A stretch of 64,000 nt of DNA from Limisphaerales bacterium (GTDB lineage Bacteria > Verrucomicrobiota > Verrucomicrobiia > Limisphaerales > AAA164-E04): positions 29,982-93,981 of the forward strand of contig JAMASS010000019.1 of assembly GCA_024761205.1 (NCBI GenBank). The letters are read 5' to 3'. Shown piece after piece: positions 36,901 to 44,778 of this stretch. Each line of letters begins with the position of its first letter. The first letter of the stretch is position 1. Under the pieces are notes generated by a model. The model had not been told where the DNA came from, ran no database searches, and saw only the letters and a program-made list of their open reading frames with translations. The translations under genes were made by a program, and so were the position numbers.

Positions 36901-37676
36901 AAGCGTTGGCCGGTCTCCACGACGGTGCGATCGTCTTTCTGATACTTTTTCGCAAGTTTGAAAGGGAAGAAGTCGAAATCGGTTTTACCGATGATTTCTT
37001 CGAGCGGTTTGCCTAGAGCTTGGCAGAAATTCTGGTTGGCAAAAGTAAAGCGGCCTTCGAGGTCTTTGCGGATGATATTCTGTGGCAGGCTCTCGACGAG
37101 TGAATGATAGAAGGCCTCAGACTTGTTGTGGGCTTCCCGGAAATTGTTCAGTTCCCTTTCGGTTCGGGAGAGGGTGTCGGTTTTCTTGGTGGATTCAATG
37201 ATTCTGACGGCTAGGGAGGACAGCGTCATGAGTGATTGTCGCTGCTCGGCTGAGAATTCTTTGGCTGCTTGATCCATAACGGCAAGGACGCCGATGGGCT
37301 GGCCGTGGCCGTTCAGTAAGGGCACGCCCGCATAGGACTTGATGGCTTCTGGCCCGGTGACGAGCGGATGATTGGACCACTCCGGCAACTCGGTGAGATT
37401 GTGAAACGTCAACATCTGGCGCTGTTCCAAAGTGTGAAAACATAGGGTGTTGTTGGCGACGGCCTTTTGAAGAGAGTCGCCGACTCTGACACAGAGGATG
37501 AGTTGGTCGTCGTCAAGGGTTTTGACGAACGCAGTACTCGTGTTGGTCGAGAGTGTGGCGAGTGCGGCTATTTGATCGAGAGCGGATAGTGCCACCGTCG
37601 GCGATAGTGCGCTTTCGGTCACTTTGAATGGTCTCTTTTCTTCAAGAAACCGCCTGGATTTTTCCGATGACTTCAT
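33984..37676 (-). CDS. hybrid sensor histidine kinase (GAF, three PAS, kinase, two receivers, HPt)
   Basis: A 1230-aa soluble phosphorelay protein. A GAF domain covers about residues 27-165, then three PAS domains (about 188-308, 312-440, 447-570), each with the usual GKTDFDFF or EANPALARIYGY type strings. HisKA has FLANMSHEIRTPMNGIIGM with the phospho-His, and HATPase shows LTGNAIKFTSEG, DTGIGIAPE and FGGTGLGLAIS. Two receivers follow: ILIVDDNKTVCK with MIIDWDISG, and ILVVEDNPVNQ with ILMDCQMPELDG. The C-terminal HPt has IAHTFKGSANNIGARRLA. No membrane segment is visible, so it probably senses cytosolic signals. No response regulator with an output domain is adjacent. Confidence 0.93.
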   Translation of the reverse strand: MKSSEKSRRFLEEKRPFKVTESALSPTVALSALDQIAALATLSTNTSTAFVKTLDDDQLILCVRVGDSLQKAVANNTLCFHTLEQRQMLTFHNLTELPEWSNHPLVTGPEAIKSYAGVPLLNGHGQPIGVLAVMDQAAKEFSAEQRQSLMTLSSLAVRIIESTKKTDTLSRTERELNNFREAHNKSEAFYHSLVESLPQNIIRKDLEGRFTFANQNFCQALGKPLEEIIGKTDFDFFPFKLAKKYQKDDRTVVETGQRFETVEEHQTASREQSFVQVMKTPVYNTDGQIVGIQAIFWDVTEQRKTEKDLAFERDLLRSLLDSIPDHVYFKDQSSRFIICSKELSDRLGLKSPEEAIGKTDFDFFSKEHAQPAYDDEQTIISTGKPVISKIEKEILLDGRENWVLTSKMPFRSAGGAIIGTFGVSKDITSLVKTRQELEQAQKKYQDIFEKAVEGIFQTTPDGRYLEANPALARIYGYDSAHDLLTQVTDIGNQLYVDQRRRKEFQRLMDKKGEVHEFESEIYRRDGTKIWIAETARAVRDESNQVKYYEGIVENISERKRAEAALQMARDAALESTRLKSIFLANMSHEIRTPMNGIIGMTGLLRRTKLNEEQLHFAKTIEESGLTLLRLINDILDFSKMESGKMTLEKAAFDPTMVVESVAELLAENAQKKGIELILWIDPSTPRQLVGDATRLRQILNNLTGNAIKFTSEGEVQIIVRPGRSKGKKAPLRIEVRDTGIGIAPEAKRHVFKAFTQADESTTRKFGGTGLGLAISRQLIELMGGRLQVESEPGTGSRFWFTLPLTPCKSSVEESRPPVNKLDGARILIVDDNKTVCKVIKHMLTPYGVHATILNSASQTRRLMEKRQPDAPPIDYMIIDWDISGNRGLKLCSTVHSLPQGRRIRKLLLTPVGKKIPNQRLAECGINCLITKPVRRHQLLQCLERARLGEKAGNGSTYGIHPESQPPIQEHTTSSFKILVVEDNPVNQSVAIHVLRQLGYEGIAISNGLEAIAILNQSSFPVILMDCQMPELDGYETTKRIREMEAKTPNRKRTRIIAMTANDMEGDRQKCLGAGMDDYISKPVMLPDVEAALSAITLERPAPVNDAPPEADVPRLDPKVLANFRKLDPNSSYAPLGGLAELFSKEIPRQVQAIQAAIDAGNQKELNRIAHTFKGSANNIGARRLAAHCLQLESAELTSPSSIKQALAAIKKEADAVLNELVEKVAALSSK

Positions 37677-37881
37677 TTCTGTGGTTTCCGGATTCTTCAG
37701 TTGACAGCAATCTAGTCTTATCCGTGACGACGATCAACCGTGGGTATCATCCGTTGGATGTGTGGGATCCGAAAGGGCAGGGGGTGGCTGGAAAGGTTGC
37801 TGGGGGTAGGCTTAGGTGTCAATTTTCAGAATTCAGAGGTGGGGGTTTGCTGCGTATTTGAGTATTTGGATGCTTGGGGCT

Positions 37882-38256
37882 CTAGTGTCCTCCGGTCACG
37901 GTGTAACCTTGTTGTCGGAGCTCTTCTGCCAGCTCAGCTTCCATGACACAGGCGGCCTCGTAGGGCATGGGGTTTAGGAAGGCAAAGAGTTTGGGAAGTA
38001 GTTTGATGCCGTAGTGCTTCACATAGAATGAGCTCTTGAGTCCTTGAAGATGATTCTGGAGTCGTTCCTCGGGGGCGAGGCCGGTCATCCCGACATAGAC
38101 GCAGGGAAGGTCTGGATTGCGGTTCGGGTTTTCGGCTTGGACCCGTCGGAGGTGTGCCACCTCAGGCTTCAGCTCAACGACATAGACGTGATGATGTAGG
38201 CTGTTCTGGCGCTTGGCGGTATAAATGCTTCTCTTTCGACGCTGCCGACTCTTCAT
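37882..38256 (-). CDS. GIY-YIG-like nuclease-fold protein, 124 aa
   Basis: A basic N-terminus (MKSRQRRKRSIYTAKRQN), then HVYVVELK and CVYVGMTGLAPEERLQNH (about residues 23-67), a variant of the GIY-YIG strand pair with the Arg of the second motif. PYEAACVMEAELAEELRQQG could hold the catalytic Glu. The ATG overlaps the MATE transporter's stop (ATGA), so the two are co-translated. The much longer frame upstream is a shadow of the transporter. Likely a DNA-processing or UvrC/YhbQ-like small protein; its job is unknown. Confidence 0.65.
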   Translation of the reverse strand: MKSRQRRKRSIYTAKRQNSLHHHVYVVELKPEVAHLRRVQAENPNRNPDLPCVYVGMTGLAPEERLQNHLQGLKSSFYVKHYGIKLLPKLFAFLNPMPYEAACVMEAELAEELRQQGYTVTGGH

Positions 38257-39590
38257 GCCTGGGCGATTCGATTCAGAGTCCACCGGCCATAGAGCCAAGT
38301 GACAATGCCGGCGCTCCAGGTCACAAAAAAGATGCCCCACCAAATCCCAAAGAGTTTCCAGTTCAGGACAAATGCGAGAAGATAGAAGATCAGGCACGGT
38401 GCCAAAATCTGGCGGTAGATGCCGATCCAGATCGCATACATGGGTCGCTTTAACCCTTGGAGCATGAAAACGGTCTGAAACAGAATAACATAAGAACAAA
38501 GGGTAATCGCGGCGATTTTCAGGTAATCGGTTCCAATCGTGATCACTTCCCGATCTTCGGTGAAGAATCTCATGAGCGGTTCGCGCAACCCGAAGAGGAT
38601 GATCCCGCCGGCGATCATCATGGCCATTCCGTAGGTCACGCTCTTGATCCAAATCTCCCTGACTCGATCCCATCGTTTGGCGCCGTTGTTCTGACTGGTT
38701 AGGGTCAAAACGGCGATGTTGAGCCCGATCGTCGGTAGGAGAATGATTTGTTCCACTCGAGTGGCGATCCCATAGGCGGCCACGCCGGCTGTGCTGAAAC
38801 AGCTGATAAACCAGGTGATGACGAAGATGCCCAGGGCAACGGACATCATATTGATACTTGCAGGAAAACCTTGTTTGGCGATGTCAATAAAGTGCCTTTT
38901 CTGGGGAATGAGTGCCGACCAATGCCATCCATTCCAAAGTTTGGATTTTTTCATGGCCATAATGAGATGGATGCCGCCGACGAATTGAATGATGATCGTA
39001 GCCAAGGCAACTCCCTTGATTCCCAAGGCTGGAACGCCTAGACCGCCGAGCATGAGCCAGGGATCAAGAATGCAGTTCATCACGAATCCGACGATCAATA
39101 CATTGCGAAAGGTGGTTGTGTTCCCCTGAGCGTTGAGCGCCGCGTTGATGATGGATTGCAAGAGGATAAAGATCGTCCCCAGGAGGATGATGTTCATATA
39201 GTCCAGGCACAGCTGGAGATAGGTGCCGCTCGCACTCAGCATAGTAAACAGGCGCGGTGTAATGACGAGGCCAACGATGGTGAGACCGATTGCCAGAAAA
39301 ACGCCAAAAGAAACCGATTGAAAGAAGTAGCGGCAAGCTTCATCGGAGTCATCCTCACCCAAAGCATTCGAGATGAGGGCAGTCGCTCCCTGGGAGACAC
39401 CGGTGCCGACCGCAATCAGGACAAAGAAAATCGGAAAGGAAAGAGACAGCGCCGCCAAACCTTCGGTCGAGATCAAACCGGCAAAGTAGGTATCGACCAC
39501 GTTGTACATAGTGTTGAAGAAAAACCCGACGCTTGCCGGAAAGGCGATCTTCCGGATTAACCGGGGTATGGGGTCAGCAACCAGATCCAT
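38253..39590 (-). CDS. MATE family efflux transporter
   Basis: A 445-aa inner-membrane protein with about 12 hydrophobic segments in two repeated halves, beginning DPIPRLIRKIAFPASVGFFF. Landmarks are NVVDTYFAGLISTEGLAALS near residue 25, GTGVSQGATALISNALGE near 65, and LPTIGLNIAVLTLTSQNNGA near 275. It would export cationic drugs or metabolites using a Na+ or H+ gradient. A small GIY-YIG-like gene is translationally coupled downstream. Confidence 0.9.
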   Translation of the reverse strand: MDLVADPIPRLIRKIAFPASVGFFFNTMYNVVDTYFAGLISTEGLAALSLSFPIFFVLIAVGTGVSQGATALISNALGEDDSDEACRYFFQSVSFGVFLAIGLTIVGLVITPRLFTMLSASGTYLQLCLDYMNIILLGTIFILLQSIINAALNAQGNTTTFRNVLIVGFVMNCILDPWLMLGGLGVPALGIKGVALATIIIQFVGGIHLIMAMKKSKLWNGWHWSALIPQKRHFIDIAKQGFPASINMMSVALGIFVITWFISCFSTAGVAAYGIATRVEQIILLPTIGLNIAVLTLTSQNNGAKRWDRVREIWIKSVTYGMAMMIAGGIILFGLREPLMRFFTEDREVITIGTDYLKIAAITLCSYVILFQTVFMLQGLKRPMYAIWIGIYRQILAPCLIFYLLAFVLNWKLFGIWWGIFFVTWSAGIVTWLYGRWTLNRIAQA

Positions 39591-39611
39591 GTTTGAAGTC
39601 TCGGAGTCAAT

Positions 39612-40184
39612 TTATTCCACCCCGATACCAAGAATCAACACGGGGATATCAATATTGGAAATGCCTCTAATCTTCAAATCCCAGACGAATTGTTCAAAAT
39701 AAGAAACACCCGTGCTCATATAGTCTGCGAATTTCTTAATCGGCACGATTTCTATACCTGTATCTATATGCTTCAAGTTTTTGAAAATAGTCATTTTCGC
39801 ACATACGTTGTAAACCATGAATGCATATTTCCCGAATTGAATCTCAACGCCCAGGTTCTCTTTGAGAAAATCCATTTCCCGAAATGCTTTCTGACACTGT
39901 TTTTGATGTATATAGTCATCTGTATAATATTCTGTTGGATACTCGCAAGGCACACGAATTTTTTTCCACCCCAAAGGCATCAATATTCCTTCAAATGCTT
40001 TGGTTAGTGATGAAGGGCTGTATAACATGCGTCCAGGCATTGTCTTTTTCCTGCTTCTCTTGGAACGATGCGCATTAGCATTTATGTTTTTTATTGCCGT
40101 GTGTACTTCATCTAACAAATGAGGATATTGCTCCCTTACAACCTCGGCTCCGTTGTTAAAAGAGTATTTTCCTAAGATTTTCAT
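39612..40184 (-). CDS. type II restriction endonuclease, BglII/BstYI-like
   Basis: A 190-aa protein. FREMDFLKENLGVEIQFGKY at residues 101-120 gives an active site of Asp105, Glu114 and Gln116, the D...E-x-Q form of the BglII family in place of the usual E-x-K. TGIEIVPIKKFADYMSTGVS and YFEQFVWDLKIRG follow. It should cut a GATC-centred site, inferred from BglII (AGATCT) and BstYI (RGATCY). The start at 40184 overlaps the methyltransferase stop (ATGA), so the pair is one operon. Base composition is visibly AT-richer than the flanking genes, suggesting acquisition. Confidence 0.75.
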   Translation of the reverse strand: MKILGKYSFNNGAEVVREQYPHLLDEVHTAIKNINANAHRSKRSRKKTMPGRMLYSPSSLTKAFEGILMPLGWKKIRVPCEYPTEYYTDDYIHQKQCQKAFREMDFLKENLGVEIQFGKYAFMVYNVCAKMTIFKNLKHIDTGIEIVPIKKFADYMSTGVSYFEQFVWDLKIRGISNIDIPVLILGIGVE

Positions 40185-41137
40185 CGTTCTTGCGTCCACT
40201 CCAAAGGCGTCTGAGATACTTTTTCTTTTCCGGTCGGTTGGTGAATTGGCTTTCCCAACGGACGATAACGAAGCCGACCTTCCCATAGCGAATTGATCCG
40301 TTCATGTGCCAATGCAACATATTTCTTTTCCCATTCACAACCGAAAGCTCGTCTGCCATTTTTGAGAGCCGCCAGAAGAGATGAACCCACGCCTGAAAAC
40401 GGGTCTAAAACCCAGTCATCTTCTTTGGTAAGGGCTAAAACGCATCGCTCTACTAACTCAATGGGAAATTGGCAGAGATGGATCGTTTTTTCCGGATGAT
40501 TTGACTTGACATTCGGGATATTCCACAAAGAGGTTTCCCAGTCTCGGATAACAATATTCCAAATATCGGAAGGGTTTTTTCCAAGGGGATTTCCCGAAGG
40601 CTGCCCGTATTTTTCCCCTTTGAAATGGCGTTTTCCGGGATATTTCGATGGCACGCGGATGGAATCCAAATTAAATGTGTAATGATTGCTTTTCGTGAAC
40701 CAAAGCAATGTTTCATAGCGTCCAGAGAAGCGATTAGAAGCATGAAGGCCATGATTGAAGTGCCAGATGACACGATTCCGCATCTTCATTCCCCGTTCCT
40801 TGAACATTTTATAGTAAAAAACGTCCAAAGGAAACACTTCTCCTTTCTCAACGTAGTTTCCCACTTGCCAGCAAAGAGACCCCGAACGGGATAAAACTCT
40901 CGCTAACTCATCTAAGACCGGCTCAATGGAAGTTAGGTATTTTTCCAATTTCACCGACTTCTCATATACTTTACCGATGTTGTAAGGTGGAGATGTGATG
41001 ATTAGTTTGAAAGTGTTTGAAGGAATATCTTTTAATGTCGAAAGGCAATCACCTTCCACGATGACTGCTTTTTTGTCAGGACTATAAGCCGAGGCAATTT
41101 TTTCTTTAGTTGAAAAAAGATCAAAGGTGGAGTTCAT
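40181..41137 (-). CDS. type II DNA methyltransferase (beta class, SPPY motif)
   Basis: A 318-aa modification enzyme. Motif IV TSPPYNIGK lies at residues 48-56 and motif I DPFSGVGSSLLAA near 245, the order of the beta class. The SPPY form is usual for N4-cytosine enzymes, but some adenine enzymes share it. The middle region with NRVIWHFNHGLHASNRF and GNPLGKNPSDIWNI is characteristic. It precedes and overlaps the BglII-like endonuclease gene and would protect the host from it. AT-rich like its partner. Confidence 0.88.
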   Translation of the reverse strand: MNSTFDLFSTKEKIASAYSPDKKAVIVEGDCLSTLKDIPSNTFKLIITSPPYNIGKVYEKSVKLEKYLTSIEPVLDELARVLSRSGSLCWQVGNYVEKGEVFPLDVFYYKMFKERGMKMRNRVIWHFNHGLHASNRFSGRYETLLWFTKSNHYTFNLDSIRVPSKYPGKRHFKGEKYGQPSGNPLGKNPSDIWNIVIRDWETSLWNIPNVKSNHPEKTIHLCQFPIELVERCVLALTKEDDWVLDPFSGVGSSLLAALKNGRRAFGCEWEKKYVALAHERINSLWEGRLRYRPLGKPIHQPTGKEKVSQTPLEWTQER

Positions 41138-41181
41138 GTGAGTTGTTCACGTTGGCTCGGTTAAAAAGATAACGAGCATTA

Positions 41182-41214
41182 AAATCCCTCCCGAACGCTG
41201 TTCGAGAGGGATTT
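41182..41214 (-). terminator. strong hairpin terminator
   Basis: AAATCCCTC and GAGGGATTT pair perfectly, with a further CGAAC/GTTCG stem inside and a 3-base loop. On the minus strand TTTTAAT follows. It ends the Gfo/Idh gene transcript and separates it from the restriction-modification pair. Confidence 0.8.
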
Positions 41215-41238
41215 GCAAAAGCCGTAAGCAGCGTAATT

Positions 41239-42594
41239 TTAGACCACCATGGATTGCCCGGGAACGGGTGTCGGATACATGCCATCCGGACCGGGGAGCG
41301 ACTTCATTGGAGCGTCCCAAGTGAAGACATCTGGCATGATCGAAATCTTTGAAGCAATCGCCTTATCCCATTCGACCTCTTTACCCGAATAGGTGGCCAT
41401 GCGACCGAGAATCGAGGTCATCGAGCTTTTGGCACCATATTCGGCCTCGTTGTACGCTTCATTGTGGCGAATCGCGTGGAACAGGTCATCGAGCTCTTGC
41501 TGGTAGGGATTCTTTCCTTTGCCTCGGAAACGCCAGGTGTTGTCGCCGGTAATGGTGTACCGATCGATTCGGGCAGCGCCTTTGCTTCCGTGAGCGTGTT
41601 CGGAAACGCTATTCCAACAGCCTACCTGATGGCGGCATTGGCTGAACATTCGGGAGCCGTCGGCGTATTCGAATTCGACACAATGATGATCGAAGATTTC
41701 CCCGTAGTCCTTGCCCACACGAACTTCGGCACCACCCATTCCGTTGGCCTTTACCGGATAGTCGTCTTTGAGCCAGTTGATCACGTCAATGTTGTGGATA
41801 TGCTGTTCTGTGATGTGGTCGCCGCAGATCCAGTTGAAGTAGTACCAATTGCGCATTTGGTACTCCATCTCGGTGAGTTTTCGACCGTACTGCTTTTCAA
41901 GATTTTCGCGTTTGAGAACCCAAGGGGTGTTCCCGTTCCAATAGGCGCGCATGGCGATGATGTCACCGATCGCGCCATCTTGGAGTCGGTTAATGGTCTC
42001 GATGTAACCGGCTTGGTGATGGCGCTGTAGTCCGACGCCAACTTTAAGATGCTTGTTTTCGGCGACCTTGGCCGCGGCTAGAACCTTGCGGACCCCGGGG
42101 GCGTCCGTCGCCACGGGCTTCTCCATGAAGACATGTTTACCTTGCTTGACGGCCTCCTCAAAGTGGATCGGACGAAATCCGGGAGGTGTCGCCAGAATAA
42201 TGACGTCAGCGAGGGCGATGGCTTTTTTGTAAGCGTCAAATCCGACGAATTTTTGACTCTCCGGGACGTCTACGTGATCTCCATGTTTCTGTGCCAAGTT
42301 GCTGAAGCTGCCGTCCAAACGATCTCGAAACGCATCGGCCATAGCGACGAGCTTCACCGGACCCTGATCATTAGTCGCCAGGGCCTGGTCCGCGGCACCG
42401 GAGCCGCGTCCGCCACAGCCGATGAGGGCCAGCTTGAGTTCGTCGTGATGATCGGCGAAGACCCCTTGGGGGGGGACGCTTAACGAACTGAGGATACTGC
42501 CGCCGAGGACGGCTGTTGAGGTTGACTTGAGGAACTTCCGCCGAGAGACGGATTCATCCTTCCGTTGATTGGTGTTGCTGCTTTTCTCGTTCAT
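41239..42594 (-). CDS. Gfo/Idh/MocA family oxidoreductase, Tat-exported
   Basis: A 451-aa NAD(P)-dependent oxidoreductase. The N-terminus has VSRRKFLKSTSTAVLGGS, a Tat signal. The Rossmann fold shows LALIGCGGRGSGAADQAL and ILATPPGFRPIHFEEAVKQG, then KHVFMEKPVATDAPGVRKVL with the catalytic-type EKP. GVGLQRHHQAGY and the His-rich HITEQHIHNIDVINW follow, as in exported PVC members. It probably acts on a sugar or inositol-like compound in the periplasm. It stands alone between a terminator and a divergent-looking spacer. Confidence 0.9.
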   Translation of the reverse strand: MNEKSSNTNQRKDESVSRRKFLKSTSTAVLGGSILSSLSVPPQGVFADHHDELKLALIGCGGRGSGAADQALATNDQGPVKLVAMADAFRDRLDGSFSNLAQKHGDHVDVPESQKFVGFDAYKKAIALADVIILATPPGFRPIHFEEAVKQGKHVFMEKPVATDAPGVRKVLAAAKVAENKHLKVGVGLQRHHQAGYIETINRLQDGAIGDIIAMRAYWNGNTPWVLKRENLEKQYGRKLTEMEYQMRNWYYFNWICGDHITEQHIHNIDVINWLKDDYPVKANGMGGAEVRVGKDYGEIFDHHCVEFEYADGSRMFSQCRHQVGCWNSVSEHAHGSKGAARIDRYTITGDNTWRFRGKGKNPYQQELDDLFHAIRHNEAYNEAEYGAKSSMTSILGRMATYSGKEVEWDKAIASKISIMPDVFTWDAPMKSLPGPDGMYPTPVPGQSMVV

Positions 42595-42722
42595 TTTGTT
42601 ACTGGTTTTTTCTGTCTATCTGTTGCGTTTCCCAGCCACACGCCACAGCGCCATGTCTTAGGCTCTCTCAAATAGTCAAGACAAGAGTACTCTGTGGTAC
42701 TCAACTAGGTGATGGAAAACAG

Positions 42723-44459
42723 TTAATCTCTTTCGACCTCGTTTGTCCAATACTTGCTCAGTTCAACCGGAGAGGCGACATGGAGTGGCCGAACGACTCG
42801 AAAACCGAGGAATTGGGCATCAGTCAGATACCAGATGCTCTTGGGCAGTTGTGGGTCTTGCATCTTCCACAGCGGGTCAGAGCCCCGTCTTGCGGCGCTT
42901 CGCAGATACTCGGGGAAATCATCCCATGAACCGCCTCGAACACTGTGAGGATAGGGGGTCGTGGATTTGACCCAGGGGTCCACTACTGAATCTAGCTTGG
43001 AATAATTGAGATACGTTTCGGCCGCATATTGATCAATGACCCATTCGGCGACATTGCCGTGCATATCATGCAGACCCCAGGGGTTGGGTTTCTTCTTGCC
43101 GACTTTCTGATATTTGAAATCGCTGTTGTCTGCGTGCCAGGCGTAATCGTCGATATCGTCTGCAGAATTGCCGAATGAATAGGCGGTTTTGGTTCCAGCG
43201 CGACAAGCGTATTCCCATTCCGCTTCAGTGGGCAATCGATAGAAGTGTCCCGTTTTGGCACTTAGCCACTCGCAGTATTTATTGGCCGCGTGATGGGTCA
43301 TGCTGATGGCCGGGTAACCGTCTTTGCCCATACCGAAACTCATCTCGACGTAGGGTTTGGTGGGCTTCGTCACTGCATCCGCCAGAGGATTCTCGACCAT
43401 GTTGCCACTGACTTTTTGGAAGCGTTTCATTTCCTCGGGATAGGTGAAGAGATCATACTCATTCCAGGTCACCTCGCATTTCCCTATCCAAAAAGGGGAC
43501 AGCTGGATTTCGACTTGAGGGCCTTCACCGTCTTTTCGATTCACCTCTCCTGAGGGACTGCCCATGACGAAGCTGCCGGAGGGGATGGGGATCATCTCGA
43601 ACTGAACCTTAGTCCCGGAGATGACTTCGGTATAGCGTTTCATTTCCGCTTCCGTTTTCTCTGCGGTATTGGCGACAATCATGGCGTGAATCTGGGTTAC
43701 GAGTTCCATATCGACGACTGAGGGGCCATTATCAGCTTTCTTTGGTTTCAAGGTGATCCCGGAAGGCCATTTGGCTCCTTGATCGATCCAGTGTCGGAGA
43801 AGGTCGGTGAGCGATTTGTCAAGTGGGCCTCCTTTCTTGGCGGGCGGCATAATGTCGTCGTGGTCGTCAGGCAGAATCGTCGAGGTGTAGATCAAGCTGG
43901 CACTCGACTTGCCGGGAACGATGCTGTGCCCGGAATTGCCTCCGGCAAATGCGGACTCCTGGTTGTTGAGTTGAAGACCGCCTTTTGCATGACCCTCGCG
44001 GTGGCAGGCGACACAGTTAAATTCAAGGATTGGCTGAATGTCTTGAATGAAATCGATTCGTTGGGTTTGCTCCAATTCCACCTCGATCGGCCACTCCGCA
44101 CCTGCTTCGATCCAGCGGCGAAGGATTTCGGTCTGCACCTTGGACAGTGGGTCTCCTTTTGGCGGCATGATGTCGTCATCGTCGGGCGGGAGGATCGTCA
44201 GCGTGTAGAGCAGACTTTCTTCGGGGTCTCCCGGGACTAGGGAAGTGCCGCTGTCGCCTCCTTTGATGGCTGCGGTGCGGGTGTGGAGGCTGAGATCGCC
44301 TTTCGGCTTTTCGGGACCGTGGCAGCTGAGGCAGGCGCTCTCTAGAATCGGTTTCACTTCCCGCGTGAAATCAACCGGATCCGCCGCTTGGCTGGCGCTG
44401 ATTGCCAGGGTGAGACTGGCGGCGATAATCAGTAAGGTTTTGGAAAGCGTTTTGTTCAT
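42723..44459 (-). CDS. exported protein with two cytochrome c-like domains and a formylglycine-generating-enzyme domain
   Basis: About 578 aa. A signal peptide (LLIIAASLTLAISASQAA) precedes two PVC-type cytochrome domains: ILESACLSCHGPEKPKGDLS (CxxCH at residues 43-47) and FNCVACHREGHAKGGLQL, each followed by an LPPDDDDIMPP-like loop. The C-terminal half is an FGE/SUMF1 fold: FVMGSPSGEVNRKDGEGP, YRLPTEAEWEYACRAGT, WGLHDMHGNVAEWVIDQYA and RGGSWDDFPEYLRSAARRG. True FGE oxidises the sulfatase Cys to formylglycine, but many SUMF1 proteins have other roles, and the copper-binding cysteines are not evident. The ATG at 44459 begins the signal peptide. Confidence 0.88.
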   Translation of the reverse strand: MNKTLSKTLLIIAASLTLAISASQAADPVDFTREVKPILESACLSCHGPEKPKGDLSLHTRTAAIKGGDSGTSLVPGDPEESLLYTLTILPPDDDDIMPPKGDPLSKVQTEILRRWIEAGAEWPIEVELEQTQRIDFIQDIQPILEFNCVACHREGHAKGGLQLNNQESAFAGGNSGHSIVPGKSSASLIYTSTILPDDHDDIMPPAKKGGPLDKSLTDLLRHWIDQGAKWPSGITLKPKKADNGPSVVDMELVTQIHAMIVANTAEKTEAEMKRYTEVISGTKVQFEMIPIPSGSFVMGSPSGEVNRKDGEGPQVEIQLSPFWIGKCEVTWNEYDLFTYPEEMKRFQKVSGNMVENPLADAVTKPTKPYVEMSFGMGKDGYPAISMTHHAANKYCEWLSAKTGHFYRLPTEAEWEYACRAGTKTAYSFGNSADDIDDYAWHADNSDFKYQKVGKKKPNPWGLHDMHGNVAEWVIDQYAAETYLNYSKLDSVVDPWVKSTTPYPHSVRGGSWDDFPEYLRSAARRGSDPLWKMQDPQLPKSIWYLTDAQFLGFRVVRPLHVASPVELSKYWTNEVERD

Positions 44460-44778
44460 GTCTGATGGGCTATTGTGTGCGCTAAAGCGAGGGCTTGTCA
44501 ATTCGCCTTCGATGTCTGGGGAGAGGGCTTTTCGTTGCGAAGGTTGCTTAGGGCGATGACCTATCTGGCTGCTTGGAGGTCGAGTGTTGTGCTTTGATTT
44601 GGCTTAAGGTGTGAGTAGGGCTGCGGGTTTGATGTCTTGTGGCTGAGAGACTTCGGGCGGCGACGTCATCTTCCGGGGCGACAATGGCAGATTTCTTGCC
44701 TTTTTTTGATCGCAAAAACGGCGCGATGCTTGCTTGCCATCGGGCAGAATGGTATTTTCCAAAAGGGTAGTGGAATGC

